DNA of 64,000 bases, taken from positions 12,334,139 through 12,398,138 of the forward strand of contig NW_022097996.1 of NCBI RefSeq assembly GCF_002288925.2. The letters run 5' to 3'. The notes beneath the pieces are model-generated. The model did no database searches, had not been told where the DNA came from, and saw only the letters and a program-made list of their open reading frames with translations. The number at the start of each line of letters is the position of its first letter. Within the stretch, counting starts at the first letter, position 1. Below, piece by piece: positions 58,095 through 64,000 of the stretch. Made by a program: the position numbers and the translations under genes. Source of the DNA: Delphinapterus leucas (Eukaryota > Chordata > Mammalia > Artiodactyla > Monodontidae).

Positions 58095-58885
58095 TATAAT
58101 GGTAAGTCCCAAACTTCTTTTCCCCAGTCGGGCTGCACTAAAACTTCTTAGGGACTAGACCTCAGCTCAAGGGGTGTGCCTTGGCATAAGGATAATCAGT
58201 CTCCACTCATTTGCTGTTGACAGGTTCAAGAAGCAGTACGTGACCCAATTTAGGTTGGAGAACTTGTGGTAGACCTATTATTACTTGTAATACTCCCTTC
58301 TCTGTGGACCCCACTGATTCCCTGGCTCCACTGATGTTATGCTTGGTCATGAGGCTCATTTTGACAAATAAAAGTGAGCCCAGGTGTGGTTCTGGCAACG
58401 TCCCAGATGAGGGCTGCTCCTCAATCTGGATCCCCAAGTGAGGATGATAGGAAGCAGAACTGCACTCAAACCATATAGGACGTGAGCAAGAAATAAACCC
58501 TTGTTGTAAGCCACGGCAAATTTCACATGACAAGGAGATGAAAGGAAAGATCTGCTGGATGCTTTTGGAAAACGTTTTTCTTTATCCTTAAAAAGAGTCA
58601 CAAGGAGTAAATATCCTATTGGGAGTTACTGAGGGCACGTGTGGCCCCTGATGTGGCTCCTGATGCCATCACTAAATCATGAGAGAGATCAGGCCTGGCA
58701 TGAAACCAATGCTGGAGAGATGGGAAAAAAACTAGATGCTTAATATCCTGAGCCACTGGATCCTACTTCTGAACTCCAGATTTCCAGGAGGGATTTCTAG
58801 ACCCTTTAAACCAGTACAAGGGTCATTTTACTTGCTGTTGAAAGCATCCCACCTGATTCACAGAACTAAATAGTGAGAAGTGATC
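58095..58885. other. Unassigned; possible LTR scrap near 58.4-58.54 kb
   Basis: 'gagcaagaaataaacccttgttgtaagccac' at 58484-58514 resembles the 3' end of several mammalian LTRs. The 108-codon minus frame 58207-58533 overlaps it and has no domain. Confidence 0.4.
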
Positions 58886-58889
58886 CTAG

Positions 58890-59400
58890 GGTTACCAGCC
58901 ACTGAAGAATTTTCAGATGGCAGTGATGAAATAAAGGCAATGTATTAAGAAGACACATCTGGCATTTGTGAAGAAATGTTCAAAATGGATTGGAAGAGAA
59001 GAGGACGAAGCAAGAACACCAGTTCTAGGAAAAGTACAATAATCCACATATAGTGTAATGGGAGTGAGGACTAGGGAATATAATGAACAGGTGAGAGACA
59101 GGACTCGGTGCCTGAAAGAGAAGCAGGTGTCAAATGCTACAACGTTTGCAGGACTGTGAGAATGGGGAAGTCCTTAATGGAACACAGAAGAGAAAAGGAG
59201 AAGCTACTTAGCTAGGATGGAGATGATGATGGTTTGGTTTGGGACATAATGAGTTTGAGGTGGAAGCAGGAAAATAATGCAGTTAAACACACTTGTATGC
59301 AGTTGACTACATGCCAGACACTAAAGATATTGAGACGAATAAGACCTAGCTCATTTCCGGTGGGACCCTCATAGCCCAGAAGGGAGGGAGTGGCAAACAA
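58890..59400 (-). repeat. L2 LINE fragments, antisense
   Basis: 'ccactgaagaattttcagatggcagtgatga', 'aagtacaataatcca', 'cataatgagtttgaggtgg' and the terminus 'ctacatgccagacactaaagat' are reversed L2 blocks, shortened by deletions. Confidence 0.6.
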
Positions 59401-59840
59401 ATGCATTGCAGATCAGAACTGCAAGGTTTAGAGGTAGCACAGAGGTGGAAGATCCAAGGAGACATTTACCTACGCTCTTACAGAGATGTGATGGGAGTTT
59501 TTGAGAAGTCAGAACTGTCAAAACAAATGTAGGCATCGTTTTCAGACAGATGATAAAGTCATAGAGGATGAATCTTCAAGAACGACAAGATGCAGAGACG
59601 CGACACAGAGCAAAAGTGAAGTCAGATTTGGGTTGGTGACCCGTTCCTGTACTTATTGGCTATATCAACCAGGTTGCTGGGAGGAGGTGACACATCACAA
59701 CACATCCTGCTTACTGAGAGACCCACTAGTCACAAGGGAAGCACATTTATTGAATAAACACAAGTTGCCAAGAGTTCCTGAATTTCCATAAAGCTTTTCT
59801 GAGGACAGTACATGTGACATAAGTTCTTTGATTTTAGCTG
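59401..59840. other. Unassigned, no gene seen
   Basis: The 96-codon frame at 59501 has no recognisable domain. Confidence 0.45.
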
Positions 59841-60700
59841 AGCCGTGACAAAGTCTAATATATCAACATTCATAAAAGGAAAGGCATCCATGCATCTCCT
59901 CAGGCAGTTCAGAGCCTTTGTTTGTTGTTTTTCAAAAAGTGTTGTGCTGCTGACTCACGTTTGCCTTGTGCCCTGCTGTGACCTCTCGATATTCAGGGCC
60001 CTGGTCACGTTCCTCATTATTATTAATAATCAGTGCCTACGAAATTATACTACACTCTGGCTTGTTATCAAGTCCTGGAAGTATGCAAATAGATTAATCA
60101 ACCAGCTCCCGCGCTTAAAACCTTGAATGGAACTTTAAGTATGGAGGAAGTATTTGCCCTGGCTCTCGGCTGTCTCCTCCAATCAAGCCTGAGGTGTGTT
60201 TTCCTCCCAACTTTTAATTGCATGACCTCTGAGAACCTAATTTCCAGAAAACCCATTTATTATTTTAATGCTCATTTGGCATTATTATTTTCCCAAAGCA
60301 ATCTTTTTGTCTCTGAATCTCTTAGGAGAGTTGAGAAGCCAGCCAAGAAAAGCTTCATTTTTCTCCCCCTGGCCCTCAAAGGAAGCAGAATTGAAACATT
60401 AAGAATCTTAGCTTCTAACTAGGGATGGGAGGAGGCAGCAAGGAAGGAAGGGGGGAGTGGGGAGAAAGAGAGATTGGAAGGCACTTGTCTTGGTCCCAGA
60501 TGGAAAGCAATCCAGCAAATTGCCTTTAAACAGCAGTGTCCCTGCAAATAGGGCACTCTAGCTGTTTCGTGTCACTTGAAAGCATCTTGTTGATATTTTT
60601 ATAGATTTTATGATACATTCTAAAGCATGCGTCAGGAACAACCACTTGGAGTTCTGGCAGTAAAGAACATTATATTATACTCGCAGTCTGAGTAGTCTTT
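59841..60700. promoter_or_regulatory. Candidate conserved non-coding block
   Basis: Repeat-free, without microsatellites, and dense in homeodomain/POU-like strings: the octamer ATGCAAAT at 60083-60090 followed by GATTAATC, then TTTTAATTGCATG near 60210 and TTATTATTTTAATG near 60258. The two frames 59845-60126 and 60123-60422 abut, but the second opens with TTG, so they do not look like exons. Conservation is only inferred from appearance. Confidence 0.3.
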
Positions 60701-61265
60701 ACTTCAAAGGGAGGCGTTGATCTGATCTTTCATCTTCTCAGCTGTTGCTTACCAGCTTCCTTCAGATACTGTTTGAACTAAAAACCTCACATTTCCTGGT
60801 TTGAGTGAGCAATTCCCATGACACTTCTAATCCTCTCACTTGGAAGCTACTAAACTGTGATTGAATGATGGCATTAACAAGAGGAGGTAAATACATTTAA
60901 ACAGGCAGCCTTAGACTTTACTCAAATAATAACTGGTTTATGTCTTCAGGAGTCTTGTTTGTTTACCGAAACAGGAGACTTGAGAAGGGAGAAATTAAAA
61001 TGGATGAATGAACGAATGAATGAAAAATGAATACAGTAACAGGTAGTTGAGTTTTGTGATATTAAAAAAGGCTTTTCACACTACTCTAAGTAGAAAGACA
61101 AGAAGAGGAAAGAAAAGTACATAATCTACCCTTTGGAGACGTTGAGCTGGATTTCCCACAAGGCAGGTAACTTAAAAGTCTTTGGTCAACCTTATTCTGG
61201 GCTACTTTCTATTGAGAACCATTTACTTAAGGCATGCCATCTTGCTCACTGATATTTGAGCTTAT
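60701..61265. other. Unassigned, no gene seen
   Basis: Contains a short GAATGAATGAAC-type repeat near 61005-61030. Nothing else recognised. Confidence 0.45.
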
Positions 61266-61279
61266 TTTTTCCCACCACT

Positions 61280-61495
61280 GAAAACTGTACTGTGTGGCCA
61301 CTTAAATTTAAATATAAAAAAATTTAAAAATTTTTAAAAATAAATTTAAATATAAATTAATTCAAATTAACACTGAAAATTGAGTTCCTCAGCTGCACTA
61401 GCCACGTTTCAAGTATTCAATGTAGGCTAGTGGCTACTGGGTTAGACAATATAGACAAAGAACATTTCCAACATCTCAGAGAGTTCTATGGATGG
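61280..61495 (+). repeat. hAT-type MITE relic (MER family)
   Basis: 'ggccacttaaatttaaatataaa', an AT-rich middle, 'tgagttcctcagctgcactagccacgtttcaagt', 'gtaggctagtggctactgg' and 'aacatttccaacatctcagagagttctat' match a common nonautonomous hAT-Charlie pattern. Subfamily not determined and the terminal repeat is eroded. Confidence 0.55.
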
Positions 61496-61689
61496 AACTC
61501 CTCCAGGCACCTATAAAGTGTTCCTTGTTCTTCCCTAATTTTGATTAAATGGATCAATCAGAATCTTATTTCATAACACATTTTCATCGTTGATCTATGC
61601 ATGACCCAACATTTGTTTGTTTGTTTTAATTCTGTAGTAACTATAAATGAAACCACAATTCAAAATTAAAGTCAGGACCTTAAAAATAA

Positions 61690-62890
61690 CTTATGCATAA
61701 TCATGTGTCCCCCTCCACATACCATTCTGCTGTCTCCTCCCACCTGAAATCATCGTTGGGATTCCTATGTGGATTCATGCCCTTGCTTTCCTTTTCATAT
61801 CCTTCATGTATTTCTTTTTCATATTTGTGTATGATTTTGTGGTTTTAGCTTTAAGAAAATAGGTTAAATGTAATTTTGGAAGACTTTTTAAAATTTAGCA
61901 TAATATTGTTGATGGTGTAGTCATTTGTTTTTTTCTGATATGTAATATGCTATCCATTGGGTGACTATACCACAGGTTTTTCATTTACTCTCCTGTTGAT
62001 GGGTTTTTGCATTACTCCAGGCTTTTGCTATTGTGAAGAGTGCTCCTATGAACATTCTCATACATATTTCCTACTGTAAATGTGCAGGAGTTTCTCTTGG
62101 GTATATACCAAAGAGTAGAATTATTGGTCATAAGATATGTGAGTGTTTGACATCAGAAGATAACAACAAACTTTTCCAAAGTGGTTTTGCCATTTCACTC
62201 CAACAGAAAATGTAGAGGAGATCCTATGGACTCACATCCTTCACAGCACTTGGTATTATTATTTTTAGACAATTAAATAGGGGTAAAATGGTATCTCATT
62301 GTGGCCTTGATTCACATTTCCTAGATTGCTAATGGTGTTGAACATACCTTCAAGTGTTCATTGCTGACATGGACTTCCTATCCTCAAATGCCCCTTCATG
62401 TCTTTTGCCCATTTTTATACTGGATTGTTTGTGTTTTTCTTATTGATTTATAGGAGTTCTTTATACGGTCTTGGTAAGTTTCAAAATGTTGCCACATAGT
62501 TGTTTATAGGAATTTTACTATATATGTGGTTATGTACTCTTTTGCAATTGATAACGTTATTTATTTGTATTCTCTCTTACTCTCTTGAAAAGTTTTTCCA
62601 AAGATTTGTCTAGTTTTTTAGTTTCGAAGGATCAGCTTTTGGCTTTGTTAACTATCTTTGACTTTTTGTTATTGATGTCTATTGCATTCATTTCTACTCT
62701 TACTTTAATTATTACTTTCTACTTTCTTTGAGTTTATTCTTGTTCATTTATATAGCTTCTGAAGATGGATACTCAGGTCATTAATTTTGAAGCTATCTTT
62801 ATTTCCATGAAATTATGTAAGGCTATACAGTTCTCCTGAAGCACCACTTTTGATGAATTCCCTTTTTGTTTAGCCTAATCATATCCAACA
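61690..62890 (-). mobile_element. Old L1 ORF2 C-terminus to RT, antisense
   Basis: 'ttttgctattgtgaagagtgctcctatgaacattc', 'ttctcttgggtatataccaaagagtag', 'ttttccaaagtggttttgcc', 'aatggtatctcattgtggccttgattcacatttcc', 'ttgcccatttttatactgg' are the classic reversed blocks. From 62580 it jumps to reversed RT N-terminal sequence ('aaggatcagcttttggctttg'), so an internal part is missing. Confidence 0.88.
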
Positions 62891-63019
62891 CCTTTGAATA
62901 CTCAGGTCGAAATTTCCTTCCTTTACGAAGTTTTATTCCATTCCTTTATGAACCTTCCCATGCTAGTCCACGGCCATACGTTCAGTTTTACAACTCTCTA
63001 TTAAAATTACATAGAATAA

Positions 63020-63220
63020 ACATAGGCTTTGAAGTCACATAGACTCAGGTTAAATCCCAGCTCTGAAACTTAATAGCTGGTTTACTTTAAGCATAACAAT
63101 ATATGTCATCGTTCACCTTAAGAATGGAAAAAACAAAAGCTAACTCTTCAGGTTTTTGTGAAATGTAAATGTGAGTTAACCTATGTGAATCTATCTGGTA
63201 TCAGTTCCTGGTATATACTA
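63020..63220 (+). repeat. MIR SINE
   Basis: 'ggctttgaagtcacatagactcaggttaaatcccagctctgaaacttaatagctgg' is the diagnostic sense MIR head, trailing to 'gtatcagttcctggtatatac'. Confidence 0.85.
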
Positions 63221-63237
63221 TATCAAAGCACTCTTTC

Positions 63238-63296
63238 TGTCTTCCCTCCCTCCCTCCCTTCCTCCCTTCCTCCCTTCCTTCCTTCCTTCCATCCAA
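63238..63296 (+). repeat. (TTCC/TCCC)n tract
   Basis: CTTCCCTCCCTCCCTCCC then TTCC/TCCC mixtures, strictly pyrimidine for about 55 bases. Confidence 0.92.
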
Positions 63297-63305
63297 GGAA
63301 TAAGA

Positions 63306-63451
63306 TTCCAGGGTTGGTTTTTCCCTTGACAGACATTGAAAGTCATTTCTGCATGAAAGCTCCAAAATGTAGAAGAGCTTCCAGGGTTGGTTTTTCCCCT
63401 GACAGACATTGAAAATCATTTCTGCATGAAAGCTCCAAAATGTAGGAGATG
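63306..63451 (+). repeat. 73-bp tandem duplication
   Basis: Two head-to-tail copies starting TTCCAGGGTTGGTTTTTCCC (63306-63378 and 63379-63451) with only about five differences. It makes the minus-strand frames there look repetitive (the SREKPTLE-type repeat). Confidence 0.93.
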
Positions 63452-64000
63452 ACTTGGCTAGTTTTCTTCTCTCTTTGTCTTTACTTTTCTTTTGTGGATA
63501 TTCCCCATTCCATTTTCTCCTTGATGGAGAAAAGGAGAGCATAGTAGCAGCTGAGTAGTTCTATCCATTTTCGCCCTTGTGATTAGTGTTATAGATTACT
63601 TGGTCTTGACCATGAGACTTTATTTGGCTACATATTAACCTGCTGGACCAACTCATCAAGTTGCTGTACCTGGAGTCCTGTCAGTTTAGCTCATTTACCT
63701 AAGAACACTTTCTTGTTGAAGGATCACATTCACCAAGTTAGCTTTCTTTTAAGTTCAAAGTTGTTGATTCCCTCTATTAGAACTACCTCTTTCTTCACTG
63801 TCTTATCTAAGTCAATGAGGAGATGCTGTCCTGGCCTCTTAATGCATTAACTCCTTAATGTTTTCACATCTCTCTAAGGAGCTGCCATTGACAGAGGCAA
63901 TCCTTAACCTCCCACAGTGGTACAATGATCATCTCATGAATTGCAGGGCATCAGCAACTATGGGCTACATACTTCATGGTTCCAAATAGAGAGATTTCTT
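63452..64000. other. Unassigned, no gene seen
   Basis: No repeat family or exon recognised up to the window edge. Confidence 0.45.

Noticed and set aside
60123..60422. Two abutting frames (59845-60126 and 60123-60422) resembling an overlapping gene pair
   Set aside because: The second starts with TTG, not ATG; operon-like overlap has no meaning in this mammalian DNA; no domains.

Overview
The window reads as intergenic or deep intronic nuclear DNA from a cetartiodactyl mammal, most likely a whale or dolphin. Eight tRNA-derived SINEs of the CHR type (consensus start GGGCTTCCCTGGTGGCGCAG) point to the cetacean/hippo/ruminant group. Several are long CHR-1-like or crisp CHR-2-like copies, and I see no BovB or Bov-tA-rich landscape, so Cetacea is favoured over a ruminant. 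No functional cellular protein-coding gene, RNA gene or CpG island was found on either strand. The longer open frames are almost all LINE-1 fragments or SINE read-throughs.

Layout. 0-3.1 kb: tail of a CHR-1 SINE, then an old sense L1 carrying a nested L1 3' end. 3.1-9.2 kb: mostly unassigned DNA with MIR relics, a poly(A)-only insertion and a small CRE/GC-box cluster. 9.2-11.1 kb: L2 then antisense L1M 3' UTR. 11.2-18.3 kb: an antisense L2 split by a near full-length, inactivated L1 (5' UTR, ORF1, ORF2, 3' end). 18.9-29 kb: a stack of ancient sense L1M/HAL1-like pieces interrupted by a young truncated L1, two CHR SINEs and a tiny mariner relic. 29.3-30.65 kb: two antisense L2 copies, one with an inverted 5' end. 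31.4-36.7 kb: LTR-like DNA and antisense L1 with two CHR SINEs and a processed COX7C retrocopy that still has a full 63-codon frame. 36.7-38.4 kb: unassigned. 38.4-48.2 kb: HAL1-like L1, a dense run of MIRs, one CHR-1 SINE and a purine/pyrimidine tract. 48.3-58.1 kb: L1M pieces, an MLT1 LTR, a CHR-2 SINE, and a young 5'-truncated L1 followed directly by a CHR-2 SINE inside one target-site duplication. 58.1-64 kb: L2, MIR, DNA-transposon and L1 relics, a possible conserved non-coding block near 60 kb, and a 73-bp tandem duplication.

The features do not form a pathway; what links them is L1 retrotransposition. L1 machinery made the L1 copies and, in trans, the CHR SINEs, the COX7C retrocopy and the poly(A)-only insertion. 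Their target-site duplications are readable and give a clear nesting order. I found no new biological system. The unusual content is structural: a composite L1+SINE insertion, a poly(A)-only insertion, a twin-priming-like L2 inversion and an intact-frame COX7C retrocopy.

Repeat family names are assigned by reading against remembered consensus features. Subfamily names and exact ends of the old copies are approximate.
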